Part shown: piece by piece, positions 37,428 through 46,393 of the stretch
Position numbering within the stretch: the first letter of the stretch is position 1
How the letters are laid out: each line of letters begins with the position of its first letter
Source of the DNA: Lysobacteraceae bacterium PS02065
GTDB lineage: Bacteria > Pseudomonadota > Gammaproteobacteria > Xanthomonadales > Rhodanobacteraceae
Direction: 5' to 3'
NCBI GenBank assembly: GCA_029959555.1
Contig: JASCPI010000026.1
Location: 1 to 64,000 of the forward strand
DNA length: 64,000 bases
Made by a program: the position numbers and the translations under genes
The notes under the pieces: generated by a model
What the model was told of the DNA's origin: nothing
Database searches by the model: none
Seen by the model: the letters and a program-made list of their open reading frames with translations, nothing else

Positions 37428-38617
37428 CATCGCCGACGGCCGACGAGCGTGCATCGTTTCGCAACGTTGACGCGCTCGTCGGCACCGTTCTGGTGCTCTG
37501 GATCGGAATGTTCGTGGCGGTCAGGGAACTGGCGGTCGCGGACGGGGGCGTGCTCCTGGCGTGGGACGTGGCCTGGTATGCCGAAGTGGCGAAGTCCGGC
37601 TACAGCTTCAACGGGGATCCTTCGACACAGCAGACCGTTGCATTCCTCCCGGTGTACCCGGCATTGCTGAAGTTCTTTCTGGCATGTGGCGTGGACAAGG
37701 AAGCCATCGTGCGCTGGTTGCCCATCGTCCTGACGGTACCTGCCATGGTGCTTCTGGGACGTGTTCTGGAATTCCTGGTGGGACAGCGTCGTGCGCTATG
37801 GACGATGGTGCTTTTCGTGGCGTCGCCATTCTCGCTGTACTTCCTCAATGGCTACTCGGAGTCCTTGTATCTCCTGACGCTTGCCGGCTGCCTCTATTTC
37901 CTCGTCGTCAGAAGGAATCTTCTCGCCTGTGCAGTCATCGCAGGTGTCGCGACGGCATTGCGTCCCCATGCCTTGATTCTCTTTCCGTTCTGCATGATGT
38001 GGGAATGGTCGATGAGGTCGGGGCCGAAGGCGGCGAGCCGCACCCTTGTCCGCTTCGGCATGCTCGCGCCCGTTTTCGGATTCGGCTTCCTCGCCGTGGG
38101 CATCTACTACTGGTGGATGTTCGGAGACTCGTTCCTCTACAAGAACATCATGGTGGCATGGGGGTTCGACCAGTACTCCGATGGTCCGGGAAGCGTCATC
38201 GATCATTTTCTTGCGCAGATCAGGCTTCTTTCGCACCTGCAATGGTCACTGCTGCGTGTTCCCATGGCGATCGAGTACGCGAAGCTGCTGCTTCTTGCGT
38301 CGATCATCGGGACGGGAATCGCGTTCTGCATCTTCAAGGAACACAGGAAGATCCTTCTCTACGGCGTACTGCTCATCGCTTTCGCGCTGGTGGTCACCGA
38401 AGGATCGGTGAATCTCGGCAGGCATCTGGTCACCAATTTCGCGTTTCCCCTCGCGCTGGTGCTGCTGGTCGATCGCGTTCTTTCGATCCGGTCCGGCGGC
38501 ATGATCCGTCACGAACCGAACCTTGCGGCGGCTGGATTCGTGCTCATCGCCGTGGTCGGGCTCGTGCTGCAGATGCGATTCGCGTGGTCCTTCTATCGAA
38601 TGGCATGGGTTTCATGA
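37424..38617 (+). CDS. PIG-V/mannosyltransferase-like integral membrane protein
   Basis: 397-residue protein with roughly ten membrane helices. LLAWDVAWYAEVAKSGYSFN followed by VAFLPVYPALLKF is the signature of PIG-V-like and related GT-C glycosyltransferases, which use polyprenyl-phosphate sugars on the outer face of the membrane; the Asp of WDVAWY would be catalytic. Also FLNGYSESLYLLTLAG and ALRPHALILFPF. GTG start overlapping the preceding stop (GTGA). Codon choice is more mixed (many ttc/ctt/aag with A or T third bases such as gga, tct, aat) than in neighbours, suggesting later acquisition. Acceptor and sugar unknown. Confidence 0.8.
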   Translation: MTSPTADERASFRNVDALVGTVLVLWIGMFVAVRELAVADGGVLLAWDVAWYAEVAKSGYSFNGDPSTQQTVAFLPVYPALLKFFLACGVDKEAIVRWLPIVLTVPAMVLLGRVLEFLVGQRRALWTMVLFVASPFSLYFLNGYSESLYLLTLAGCLYFLVVRRNLLACAVIAGVATALRPHALILFPFCMMWEWSMRSGPKAASRTLVRFGMLAPVFGFGFLAVGIYYWWMFGDSFLYKNIMVAWGFDQYSDGPGSVIDHFLAQIRLLSHLQWSLLRVPMAIEYAKLLLLASIIGTGIAFCIFKEHRKILLYGVLLIAFALVVTEGSVNLGRHLVTNFAFPLALVLLVDRVLSIRSGGMIRHEPNLAAAGFVLIAVVGLVLQMRFAWSFYRMAWVS

Positions 38618-39198
38618 AGGTGACGACGATCATCGTCACGGCGCTGGCATGGGTCCTCGCGGCCGTCTGGCTGGTGCTCATGGGTTCCGGCGCGGGCAGG
38701 AATCTGGCCTCCTACACGAAGGAGCCGTTGCGGCGAAGTGGGGACATACCGATCCAGTCCGGCGAATTGATCTGGTCGGGATGGTCGCCGGTCGTCGACG
38801 GGTACAGACTGAGTGCGGCACTTCGCCCGGACATCCTGTTCCAGTGGTCGCATCCGCTTTCCGACCCGTGTGCGTTGACCTTGCGACTGTTCCCGGTCAT
38901 CGGAATCCGGCCGGCCGATGGAAGCGCCGTGCAGGTCCTGGAGTGGCGATTGAACGACTCGCCATGGAACGCACCCCTGGCGGTATCCGGCGAGCAGGAT
39001 TCCACATTGAACCTCGGGTCCGGCCTGGCGAATGGAGCCAACGTGCTGACGTTCCGATTCCCCGATGCCCGGCCAGGGGTGAACGGTGATCCGCGACTGC
39101 TTGCCATCGGTGTCCGGCGCGTGTCGATCGACTGCGGGTCGCACGCGGCGGACGAACAGCTGCTGTCCACTTCTTTCGAACAGTCGGGAACCCGATGA
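38614..39198 (+). CDS. Unknown membrane-anchored protein
   Basis: 194 residues: one N-terminal membrane helix (about 5-25) and an exported domain with beta-like segments (LSAALRPDILFQWSHPLS, LTLRLFPVIGIRP, SAVQVLEWRLNDSPWN, GANVLTFRFPDARP). I do not recognise the family; the fold looks like a jelly-roll or carbohydrate-binding type. The protein ends DEQLLSTSFEQSGTR, similar to the tails of the two S8 proteases. ATGA overlaps with both neighbours, so it is tightly coupled to the PIG-V-like glycosyltransferase and the methyltransferase. Confidence 0.7.
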   Translation: MKVTTIIVTALAWVLAAVWLVLMGSGAGRNLASYTKEPLRRSGDIPIQSGELIWSGWSPVVDGYRLSAALRPDILFQWSHPLSDPCALTLRLFPVIGIRPADGSAVQVLEWRLNDSPWNAPLAVSGEQDSTLNLGSGLANGANVLTFRFPDARPGVNGDPRLLAIGVRRVSIDCGSHAADEQLLSTSFEQSGTR

Positions 39199-39935
39199 AC
39201 AACGACGACAATCGCTGGGCGAAGGAATCGTACCCGGACAACTATCGCGACGATGTCAACGCGTCGATCGTCTTCGCGGGTGTCGACATGGACATGTTCG
39301 CGCGCGGCAAGGTCGATGACATGATCGAGTTGATCGACCGTGTGTCGCCGATACCCGCGTCACGAGCCGGGTGCCTCGACATAGGCTGCGGCGTCGGTCT
39401 CATGCATCCGATGTTGCAGGGCCGAGTCGGCCGGCTTGCGGGCGTCGATGTATCCGAGGATGCGATTCGCGATGCCGCAGTCGCCAATCAGCAGGTCCAC
39501 TACGAGATCCAGCGCGACGACCGTCTGCCGTTCGCCGATGCGAGCTTCGACGTGTGCTCGACGGTGTGCGTGATGCACCATGTCCCGCCCGCACAATGGC
39601 CGCACTTCGTCGCAGAGGCGTATCGCGTCACGCGCCCGGGAGGCCTTTTCGCGGTCTATGAACACAATCCCCTGAATCCCCTGACGCGCGCGGCGGTGTG
39701 GCGCTGTCCTTTCGACCATGACGCGGTTCTGTTGCGCGCCACTCGGACCCGTGCCCTGCTGCGAGACGCCGGGTTCGAGATTGTCGAGAGCCGGTACCTG
39801 TTCTTCATGCCGGTCGATGCGCGCTGGGCCCGTCGCATCGACGGGCTCCTGGGCTGGCTCCCGCTGGGCGCGCAGTATGTGGTGTGCGCTCGCAAGCCGG
39901 GCCGACCTTCAACCGGCGCGCAGGATCCAGCGTGA
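39195..39935 (+). CDS. Class I SAM-dependent methyltransferase
   Basis: 246 residues. SAM-binding motif I is GCLDIGCGVGLMHPML; later SFDVCSTVCVMHHVPPAQWP and VTRPGGLFAVYEHNP match motifs II and III of Methyltransf_11-type enzymes. No membrane segment. ATG overlaps the stop of the preceding gene (ATGA). Its last 27 bases overlap the convergent GtrA gene. Substrate unknown; its place after a glycosyltransferase suggests glycan or polyprenyl-linked sugar modification. Confidence 0.88.
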   Translation: MNNDDNRWAKESYPDNYRDDVNASIVFAGVDMDMFARGKVDDMIELIDRVSPIPASRAGCLDIGCGVGLMHPMLQGRVGRLAGVDVSEDAIRDAAVANQQVHYEIQRDDRLPFADASFDVCSTVCVMHHVPPAQWPHFVAEAYRVTRPGGLFAVYEHNPLNPLTRAAVWRCPFDHDAVLLRATRTRALLRDAGFEIVESRYLFFMPVDARWARRIDGLLGWLPLGAQYVVCARKPGRPSTGAQDPA

Positions 39936-40343
39936 CAGTGCGAACGTGACCGGGATCGTCGTGATCACGGCGAAACCGAGCGCCAGCCAGGCGGGCAAAC
40001 CGATCCATTCCACCGCGACCCGGAGCAGGGCGAAGCTGACCAGGAACTGCGCGACGTAGACGAACGGGAAGCGCATCGCCGAGCGTCGCCTGAACGGTTG
40101 GCGAAACACGAACGTCGAGCTCAACACGTAAGCCATCGCGATGCCGATCGCGTAGCCGATCGTGTAGGCGATCTCGTAGCGCATCCAGTTCAAGAGCACG
40201 AGGTAGACCGCGTAGGCGACGAGCGTGTTGGCGCCCCCCATGACGAGGAAGCGCGCGAACTCGCCGGCAAGGCGCATCCAGCCGTTGCGCGGGTGCGCCG
40301 CCACGGCGGGGGATGCCGTGCGTTCGTCGTCGTGTTCACTCAT
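39909..40343 (-). CDS. GtrA-family membrane protein
   Basis: 144 residues with four membrane helices. RFLVMGGANTLVAYAVYLVL and YAIGIAMAYVLSSTFVFRQ are the GtrA signature. Members are thought to flip polyprenyl-phosphate sugars made by GtrB-type transferases, and the GT2 gene directly upstream (overlap of four bases) is such a partner. The ATG at 40343 is the homologous start; the frame is open to 41138 only as a shadow of the GT2 gene. Confidence 0.9.
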   Translation of the reverse strand: MSEHDDERTASPAVAAHPRNGWMRLAGEFARFLVMGGANTLVAYAVYLVLLNWMRYEIAYTIGYAIGIAMAYVLSSTFVFRQPFRRRSAMRFPFVYVAQFLVSFALLRVAVEWIGLPAWLALGFAVITTIPVTFALSRWILRAG

Positions 40344-41293
40344 CGCGCGGACGTCTTGGCCGAGGGGGGCGTGCGGCTCTCCACGAGATAGACCGGCTTG
40401 CGGTAGGCCGCACCCATGAGCCTGCCGATGTACTCGCCGATGACGCCGAGGATCAGCAGCTGGATGCCGCAGGCGAACAGCACGACCGACATCAGCGATG
40501 TGTAGCCTGGGTTCGTCACGTGCCCGGTGAGGTAGGCGACGACGACGAACATCATGTAGAGGAAGCTCGCCAGCGCGAGCGCCGCGCCGCCGTAGCTCGC
40601 GATGCGCAGTGGCAGATGGGAGAACGTCACGAAGATGTTGACCGCGTGCGAGACGAGCTTGCGCCAGGTGTACGTGCTCTCGCCATGGCGACGCTCGCCG
40701 TGCTCGACCTCGACCGTCGCCACGGAGGACGTCATCCACGAGAGCATGCCGTCGATGTAGGGCTTGCTGAGGCCGAAGTCGGTGAGCTTGCGCGCCAACG
40801 GCGCGTGGATCACGCGGAACGACGTGTAGTCCTCGTTGAGATCCGGGAACGCGCGCTTGAGCGATCGCCGCATGATCTCCGACGACAGGTTGCGGTATCC
40901 CGAATGCGTGCGTCGCGCGAACACGCCGTACACGACGGGGGTCTCTTCGCTGGCGGCGGCGAGGAGCTCCGGTATCGATTCGGGGGCGTGTTCGAGGTCG
41001 TCGTCCATCGTGACGATCCACTCGCCGCGCGCGTGCTCGATGCCGCACACCGTCGCGGCGTGCTGGCCGAAGTTCTTGCTCAGGCGCAGCCCGACGACTT
41101 CCGGATGCCGTTCGGCGATCGAGCGAATCGCAGACCACGCCTCGCGTTGTCCACGGTCGTCGACGAGGATGAGCTCGTAGCTCGCGCCGACGGCCGACAT
41201 CGTCGCGGCGAGGCGCTCATGGAGCTCGGGTAGCGCGGCGGTGCCCCCATAGACGGGCACGACGACGGAGACGTGGGGCGGGTTGGACTGCAT
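40340..41293 (-). CDS. GT2 glycosyltransferase (GtrB type)
   Basis: 317 residues. GT-A domain starting VSVVVPVYGGTAALPELHER, with ILVDDRGQREAW, TMDDDLEHAPESIPEL and SYRVI-like FRVIHAPLARKL; two C-terminal membrane helices (about 235-260 and 270-295). With the overlapping GtrA gene it forms the usual transferase-flippase pair that supplies a lipid-linked sugar to a GT-C enzyme; the PIG-V-like protein at 37424 is a plausible user. It is divergent in family details from the GT2 at 13897, so the two are not recent copies. Confidence 0.92.
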   Translation of the reverse strand: MQSNPPHVSVVVPVYGGTAALPELHERLAATMSAVGASYELILVDDRGQREAWSAIRSIAERHPEVVGLRLSKNFGQHAATVCGIEHARGEWIVTMDDDLEHAPESIPELLAAASEETPVVYGVFARRTHSGYRNLSSEIMRRSLKRAFPDLNEDYTSFRVIHAPLARKLTDFGLSKPYIDGMLSWMTSSVATVEVEHGERRHGESTYTWRKLVSHAVNIFVTFSHLPLRIASYGGAALALASFLYMMFVVVAYLTGHVTNPGYTSLMSVVLFACGIQLLILGVIGEYIGRLMGAAYRKPVYLVESRTPPSAKTSAR

Positions 41294-41322
41294 GCCGAGA
41301 CGTACCTGTCAAAGCCGAGAGC

Positions 41323-42264
41323 CTACACCGGCTGCCTGCCGGGTGGCTGCGTACGCCAGCGCCATGTGCGGGCGAGGCCCTCGGCGAGATCGACCCGGGC
41401 ACGCCATCCGAGATCGCGGAGGATCGCTGCCGGGTCCGGTGAGACGAACGGAACGTCGACGCTGCGCGCAGGCCTGAAATCGACACGGATGCGCTTTCCG
41501 CTGGCCCGCTCGCACGCGGTGACGAGTTCGAGGATCGAGGCGCTCTCGCCCGAGGCCACGTTGAAGGCTGAAAACGGACTCGCGGGGCGCACGACCAGTG
41601 ATGCCACGACGGCATCGGCGAGATCGTCGATGTAGCAATAATCGCGCACGATGGAACCGTCCCCCCAGATCTCGAACGCCGCGCCATCGTCCGCCCGATC
41701 GAAAAGCGTGGGAACGATCGCGAAGCCGGTCATCACCCGCTGCCCGGGACCGTAGAGATTGGAGGGACGCAGCGATACCGTCGTCCAGTCCGTAGTGGCG
41801 GAGCACGCGTGCAGCATGGCTTCGGCCGCCACCTTGCCGGCACCGTAATAGGAACGTGGTCGCAACGGCATCCGCTCGTGCGCATCACGTGCGTCGTCGC
41901 CGTAGATGGCACCGCCGGAGGAGAGATATACCATGCGTTTGCGCGGGCACGTGGAAGCCGACTCGAGGAGGCGCGCGAGGGGCAGGAGGTTGCCGACAAC
42001 TTCCAGAGCCGGATCCTTCGCGGAAGCCCCCGGCGTGGTCAGGCTCGCCGCGTGGACGATGGCGTCCACGCCAGCGACGAGCTCGTCGAGCAGGCCCTTG
42101 TCTTCGATCGATCCGCGTACGCGCCGCAGGCCGGGCAGCCTGCTCGTCGCCTCGGAGCGTCCGAGCGCAACCACGTCGAAGTGCGCGGAGACGAGGCGGG
42201 AAACGATGGCGGAGCCGGCGAAGCCGGCGGATCCCAGCACGAGGACGCTGCGGATTTCCTTCAT
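41323..42264 (-). CDS. NAD-dependent sugar epimerase/dehydratase (SDR)
   Basis: 313-residue extended short-chain dehydrogenase. NAD-binding motif VLGSAGFAGSAIVSRL (GxxGxxG), catalytic SSGGAIYG and Y-x-x-x-K (SYYGAGKVAAEAM), and the substrate-binding RPSNLYGPGQ. This is the UDP-glucose 4-epimerase/dTDP-sugar group, so it makes a nucleotide sugar. AGGAGGT lies six bases before the ATG at 42264. It is 29 bases upstream of the GT2 gene; epimerase, GT2 and GtrA form one leftward operon. Confidence 0.92.
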   Translation of the reverse strand: MKEIRSVLVLGSAGFAGSAIVSRLVSAHFDVVALGRSEATSRLPGLRRVRGSIEDKGLLDELVAGVDAIVHAASLTTPGASAKDPALEVVGNLLPLARLLESASTCPRKRMVYLSSGGAIYGDDARDAHERMPLRPRSYYGAGKVAAEAMLHACSATTDWTTVSLRPSNLYGPGQRVMTGFAIVPTLFDRADDGAAFEIWGDGSIVRDYCYIDDLADAVVASLVVRPASPFSAFNVASGESASILELVTACERASGKRIRVDFRPARSVDVPFVSPDPAAILRDLGWRARVDLAEGLARTWRWRTQPPGRQPV

Positions 42265-42476
42265 GTGCGACCTCCTGCAGCGCGCGCAGCGGCGCGTTCG
42301 TGCCCTGCTGCCGTGGATCCGCAGCATCCGATCGCTCGAAGCGTGGCATGGTCGCGCGATGATGTCGATGTCGAATGCGCGACTCCGAAGCAGCGATGCG
42401 GCGAGACTCGCGCGATCGCCGAATGAGGGAGGTGGCCATCGGGCCTTGCGTCGCCGTGTGGCTTGAAACACGAGAC

Positions 42477-42502
42477 AAAAAAACGCCGGCACGAAGCCGG
42501 CG
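42477..42502 (-). terminator. Rho-independent terminator of the H-NS gene
   Basis: On the minus strand CGCCGGC-TTCGT-GCCGGCG forms a perfect seven-base stem, followed by seven T residues. It lies 25 bases after the hns-like stop and isolates that gene from the epimerase operon. Confidence 0.93.
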
Positions 42503-42527
42503 CTGGAGTATTGCATCGAGCGGCATT

Positions 42528-42848
42528 TCAGCCGATCAGGAAATCCTTTTCCTTCTTGCCGGCCGCGAGTGCATCGGCGAACCAGCGCGGGCGCTTGCCG
42601 CGGCCCGACCAGGTCTGGCTCTTGTCGGCTGGATTGCGGTACTTCGGCTTGACCTTTGCGCGAGCCTTGGCACGGCCCCCCGTTCCGAGCACGTCCTCGA
42701 CGGAAAAACCTTCCGCCTTGATGAGGGCATGCACCTTCTCGCGCAATTTGACGACCTTTTCCGCGGCCAGATCGTTCTGGCGCTGCTGGGCGCGTGAAAT
42801 CAATTCGCCGAGCTGGTTGTGATTGAGATTCTTGATGTCGATGGCCAT
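42528..42848 (-). CDS. H-NS family nucleoid protein (XrvA-like)
   Basis: 106-residue DNA-binding protein. The N-terminal half (residues 1-50) is a coiled-coil oligomerisation region; the C-terminal half carries the H-NS DNA-binding motif KYRNPADKSQTWSGRGKRPRW. Such proteins silence AT-rich and horizontally acquired DNA; in Xanthomonas the homologue XrvA affects virulence and surface genes. Encoded alone, with its own strong terminator, next to the surface-glycan genes. The upstream region is one of the more AT-rich parts of the window, which fits autoregulation. Confidence 0.92.
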   Translation of the reverse strand: MAIDIKNLNHNQLGELISRAQQRQNDLAAEKVVKLREKVHALIKAEGFSVEDVLGTGGRAKARAKVKPKYRNPADKSQTWSGRGKRPRWFADALAAGKKEKDFLIG

Positions 42849-43155
42849 GCAATGGGTTCCTGTAACGGTGGTCCGATCGGATGTTATTCGGACCCCGATA
42901 GCATGACATTGGCGTTGTTTGAAATAAACCCCATTTGCGCTACCCGGGTTATCGCCGCCGGTATGCCCTATATCTCCGGGTAATCGAAAATGCGCGATGA
43001 CCGCTTCGCGGACCGCGTCTTTCCGGCGGGTTGCCCATCCCGCCGGTGCCGACTATCGTGTAGGCAGGGGGCCGGGGTTCCGACCGGCTGGTGTGATCGG
43101 AGCCTGCGCGGGTGTGAACGCGTGCCGGCGCTGCGGCGGTGGAGGCACAGTCACG
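42849..43155. promoter_or_regulatory. 307-base divergent region, AT-enriched near hns
   Basis: Between the H-NS gene and the unknown gene at 43156. 42880-42990 is richer in A and T than its surroundings (ttgtttgaaataaaccccatttg; tatgccctatatctccgggtaatcg, shown in part) and probably holds the hns promoter. The rest is GC-rich. A GGAGG ribosome site for the rightward gene is at 43141-43145. I cannot place exact hexamers. Confidence 0.45.
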
Positions 43156-44001
43156 ATGGGTCTGCTCGATGATCTCGAGGGCGAGGCGCAGAAGCGTCGC
43201 GCGGACGAGGAGGATTCCGCGGCGCGCAAGGCGGCACGCGAGGCCGCCTACCGCACCACGCTCGAGCCTGCACTCGAAGCGTTTCACGGTTATCTCGGCG
43301 AACTGGTCGCCAGGCTCAGGGAACTGCAGCCACGCATCGCGATGCGCTATGCCGTGCCCGGTTATGGCGACGTGGTCGGTTATGTCGAGCACGAGTACGA
43401 ATTGCGCATCGAGCGCCAGGCCTCGGCACGGACCGTCGTGCTGACCATGCCGTGCGCGATCGCGAGCCAGGAATGCCCCGCCGTCCAGGTCGAGGGGGCG
43501 ACGCGCGTGCGTGCACTGGCGGCACTGTTCCAGCGCCATCGGCTCGGAGCGATGCTGGCGCCGGCGAAGGACGGTTCGGGCGAGGTCACGTCGGGCACGT
43601 TCAAGGCGCGCGGCAGGATCACGCTCGCGGCGCGGTTCCACGCCGATGCATCGACCGGACAGTTCCGGCTGGATTTCAACAATTTCGACGACTTGTCGAT
43701 GGCGACGAAGCTCGTCCCTCCCGACCAGGTCAACGAGGCGCTCTACGACGAGATCGGCCGCTACCTCATGCGCGAACCGACCGAGCTCATGCGCGAGGCC
43801 TTGCCCGACGACTACCGGGCACAGCTGCGCGAACGCGTGCAGCGGCAGGAGATCCGGCGGCGCTGGGAAGCGCAGATCAGCGACCGCCAGCAGGCCGAGG
43901 TCGCGATGCTCAAGCGCGAGTACGGCATCACCGCGCGCTTCGCGCGGCTGGGCGGGGCGATGGACAAGCTGCGTGGCCTCGTGAGCCGCAAGAGCCCCTG
44001 A
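43156..44001 (+). CDS. Conserved-looking cytoplasmic protein of unknown function
   Basis: 281 residues, no signal peptide or membrane helix; I do not recognise a family. N-terminus is charged and helical (GLLDDLEGEAQKRRADEEDS), the middle (about 60-200) looks like mixed alpha/beta with VGYVEHEYELRIERQASART and FKARGRITLAARFHADASTG, and the C-terminal 80 residues are strongly helical and basic (LRERVQRQEIRRRWEAQISD). The ATG at 43156 has GGAGG ten bases upstream. It is divergent from hns and tail-to-tail with proS. Codon use matches the chromosome, so it is probably a real, resident gene. Confidence 0.7.
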   Translation: MGLLDDLEGEAQKRRADEEDSAARKAAREAAYRTTLEPALEAFHGYLGELVARLRELQPRIAMRYAVPGYGDVVGYVEHEYELRIERQASARTVVLTMPCAIASQECPAVQVEGATRVRALAALFQRHRLGAMLAPAKDGSGEVTSGTFKARGRITLAARFHADASTGQFRLDFNNFDDLSMATKLVPPDQVNEALYDEIGRYLMREPTELMREALPDDYRAQLRERVQRQEIRRRWEAQISDRQQAEVAMLKREYGITARFARLGGAMDKLRGLVSRKSP

Positions 44002-44005
44002 GGCT

Positions 44006-44030
44006 GCCCGCCGCGCCTGGCGCGGCGGGC
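44006..44030. terminator. Long GC hairpin between convergent genes
   Basis: GCCCGCCGCGCC at 44006-44017 and GGCGCGGCGGGC at 44019-44030 are fully complementary around a single T, so about 10-11 pairs can form. It lies between the stops of the unknown gene and proS and could end transcription in both directions; no T-run follows. Confidence 0.5.
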
Positions 44031-44037
44031 GCCGGCA

Positions 44038-45735
44038 TCACGCGAACAGCGCGAGCAGCTCGTCGCGGGACAGCGTGCGGTTCTCGGCCTCGCCGCGACG
44101 ACGGTACTCGTAGGTCCCCGCCGCGAGCCCGCGATCACCGACGACGATGCGGTGCGGAATGCCGACCAGTTCGGCATCGGCGAACATCGGGCCGGGGCGC
44201 TGGCCGCGATCGTCGAGCGCGACCTCGATGCCGAGCGCGACGAGCTCGTCGTACAGCGCTTCGGCGGCGATGCGCACGGGCTCGCTCTGCGCGAAGTTGA
44301 TCGGGCAGATCACCACGCGCCACGGTGCCATCGCCTCGGGCCACACGATGCCGGCCTCGTCGTGGTTCTGCTCGATCGCCGCGGCGACGATGCGGCTCAC
44401 GCCGATGCCGTAGCAGCCCATCGACATCACGCGCGCCTTGCCCTGGTCGTCGAGCACTGTCGCGCCGAGCGCCTCGGCGTACTTCGTGCCGAGCTGGAAC
44501 ACGTGGCCGACCTCGATGCCGCGCGCGAGCGCGATCGTGCCTTCCCCGTCGGGCGAGGGATCGCCTTCGACGACCTTGCGCAGGTCGGCGACGCGCGTGA
44601 CGCGCGCATCGCGCTCCCAGTTGGCACCGCGCAGGTGCTTGCCGTCGGTATTGGCGCCGCAGACGAAATCGGCGAGCACGGCGGCCGAGCGATCGACGAT
44701 GACCGGGATCGAATCGGGCAGGCCGACCGGACCGATGAAGCCGGGCTTGCAGCCGAGTGCACGCACGATCTCGGCCTCGTCGGCGAGCACCGACTCTCCG
44801 GGCATCTCGTCCAGGCGAGCGGCCTTGATCTCGTTGACCTCGTGGTCGCCGCGCACGCACAGCGCGACGAGGCCGTCGCGGCCACGCACGAGCAGGGTCT
44901 TGATGCACTGCGTGGCATCGACGGCGAGAAACGCGCTGAGGTCGTCGATCGTCTTCTGGGTCGGCGTGTCGACCGTCTCGAGCGTCGCGGAGGGGGCGGG
45001 GCGCGTGATGGCGGGCGCGACCGCCTCGGCCTTCTCGACGTTGGCCGCGAACGCGGAGCCCGTCGAGAACGCGATCGCGTCCTCGCCCGAGTCGGCGATG
45101 ACGTGGAACTCGTGCGAGGCGCTGCCGCCGATCGCACCGGTGTCGGCGTCGACGGCGCGGAACGTCAGGCCCAGGCGCGTGAAGATGCGCGAGTAGGCGT
45201 CGTACATGTTGCGGTACTCGCGCGCCAGGCACTCCTGCGTGGCGTGGAACGAATACGCGTCCTTCATGAGGAACTCGCGCGCGCGCATCACGCCGAAGCG
45301 CGGGCGGATCTCGTCGCGGAACTTGGTCTGGATCTGGTAGAAGTTGACCGGCAGCTGCTTGTACGACTTGAGCTCGTTGCGCGCGAAATCGGTGACGACT
45401 TCCTCGTGCGTCGGTCCGTAGCAGTACAGCGCGTCCTTGCGGTCGCGGATCTTGAGCAGCTGGCCACCGAACTTCGCCCAGCGGCCGGTCTCCTCCCAGA
45501 GCTCCTGCGGCTGGATCGACGGCATCAGCAGCTCGATCGCACCGGCGCGGTTCATCTCCTCGCGCACGATCGCCTCGACACGGCGCAGCACGCGCAGGCC
45601 GAGCGGCGACCACGTGTAGATGCCCGAGGCGAGCTTGCGGATCATGCCCGCGCGCAGCATGAGCTTGTGGCTCACGATCTCCGCGTCGGCGGGGACTTCC
45701 TTGACGGTGGACAGGTGGAAGCGGGACAGGCGCAT
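44038..45735 (-). CDS. proS: Prolyl-tRNA synthetase (bacterial type with editing domain)
   Basis: Charges tRNA-Pro. 565 residues, typical of the bacterial ProS that carries the INS editing domain inserted between motifs 2 and 3 (about 225-385, containing [20 protein letters not shown]). Class II motifs: [18 protein letters not shown] near 35, [20 protein letters not shown] (motif 2, about 140-155) and [16 protein letters not shown] (motif 3, about 435-450). The ATG at 45735 begins [19 protein letters not shown] as in homologues. Transcribed alone or after the DUF4124 gene 77 bases upstream. Confidence 0.98.
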   Translation of the reverse strand: MRLSRFHLSTVKEVPADAEIVSHKLMLRAGMIRKLASGIYTWSPLGLRVLRRVEAIVREEMNRAGAIELLMPSIQPQELWEETGRWAKFGGQLLKIRDRKDALYCYGPTHEEVVTDFARNELKSYKQLPVNFYQIQTKFRDEIRPRFGVMRAREFLMKDAYSFHATQECLAREYRNMYDAYSRIFTRLGLTFRAVDADTGAIGGSASHEFHVIADSGEDAIAFSTGSAFAANVEKAEAVAPAITRPAPSATLETVDTPTQKTIDDLSAFLAVDATQCIKTLLVRGRDGLVALCVRGDHEVNEIKAARLDEMPGESVLADEAEIVRALGCKPGFIGPVGLPDSIPVIVDRSAAVLADFVCGANTDGKHLRGANWERDARVTRVADLRKVVEGDPSPDGEGTIALARGIEVGHVFQLGTKYAEALGATVLDDQGKARVMSMGCYGIGVSRIVAAAIEQNHDEAGIVWPEAMAPWRVVICPINFAQSEPVRIAAEALYDELVALGIEVALDDRGQRPGPMFADAELVGIPHRIVVGDRGLAAGTYEYRRRGEAENRTLSRDELLALFA

Positions 45736-45812
45736 GGCAGGCGTCGCATTCGGGCGGAACCGGCCATTCTACGCTAGCGCGAGACCGTCGCCGCGCGACG
45801 GTCGGCGAGCGA

Positions 45813-46226
45813 TCAGCCGCCGCAGAAAAGCTGGACCTGCTGGCGCGCCTTGTCGAGGCGATCCTGATACTGCGCCCTGGTGGCCTCGTCGGCGTCTTCC
45901 GCCGGCGGCTGCTGTTCGATGATGCCGATGTTCGAGCGTGCCGTGTCGCAGTTGCGCTGGATCGCCTCGGGCGTGTAACCCGCGGCGGCGGCCATCTTCG
46001 GGCCGGCCTTGGCCTGCTCGTCGGCTTGTGCAGCCTGGGCCTCGGGAGCGGGGCTGCTGACACCCGTCCGCACATTGAGCTTCTTGGCGTCGACGTTCGA
46101 CGGCGGCGGCGAGTCGGAGTAGTGCTTGACGCCGTTGGCATCGGTCCACGAATAGACCTGGGCTGCCGTGGCGGCACCTGCCCAGGTGCCCGCGAGCAGG
46201 ATGAGGGAAACGAGACCGGCCTTCAT
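45813..46226 (-). CDS. DUF4124-domain exported protein
   Basis: 137 residues with a signal peptide (AGTWAGAATAA, cut near 22). The mature N-terminus QVYSWTDANGVKHYSDSPPP is the DUF4124 signature, found in many Lysobacterales and Pseudomonas envelope proteins of unknown function. The remainder is Ala/Gln-rich with a helical end (YQDRLDKARQQVQLFCGG). The ATG at 46226 has GGAG six bases upstream; the frame is open to 46382 but starts before the signal peptide. Divergent from pssA. Confidence 0.88.
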   Translation of the reverse strand: MKAGLVSLILLAGTWAGAATAAQVYSWTDANGVKHYSDSPPPSNVDAKKLNVRTGVSSPAPEAQAAQADEQAKAGPKMAAAAGYTPEAIQRNCDTARSNIGIIEQQPPAEDADEATRAQYQDRLDKARQQVQLFCGG

Positions 46227-46359
46227 GATGCACTCCGTGGCGCGTGGCGCCGTCGAGATGGGCCCCTGACCGGGCCATTGGATAGCATTAGTGTACGCGC
46301 CTGACAAGCCGGCCCCTGAACGCAGGCCCGACACGCGTCGTGGCCGAGGGCGCATCGGG

Positions 46360-46365
46360 TAGACT
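46360..46365 (+). promoter_or_regulatory. Possible -10 element of the pssA operon
   Basis: TAGACT in atcggg-TAGACT-cggcc, 29 bases before the ATG at 46394. The same hexamer occurs before lptF at 59544. No -35 recognisable. Confidence 0.4.
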
Positions 46366-46393
46366 CGGCCCGTTTCCCGCACTGGCCCACCGC

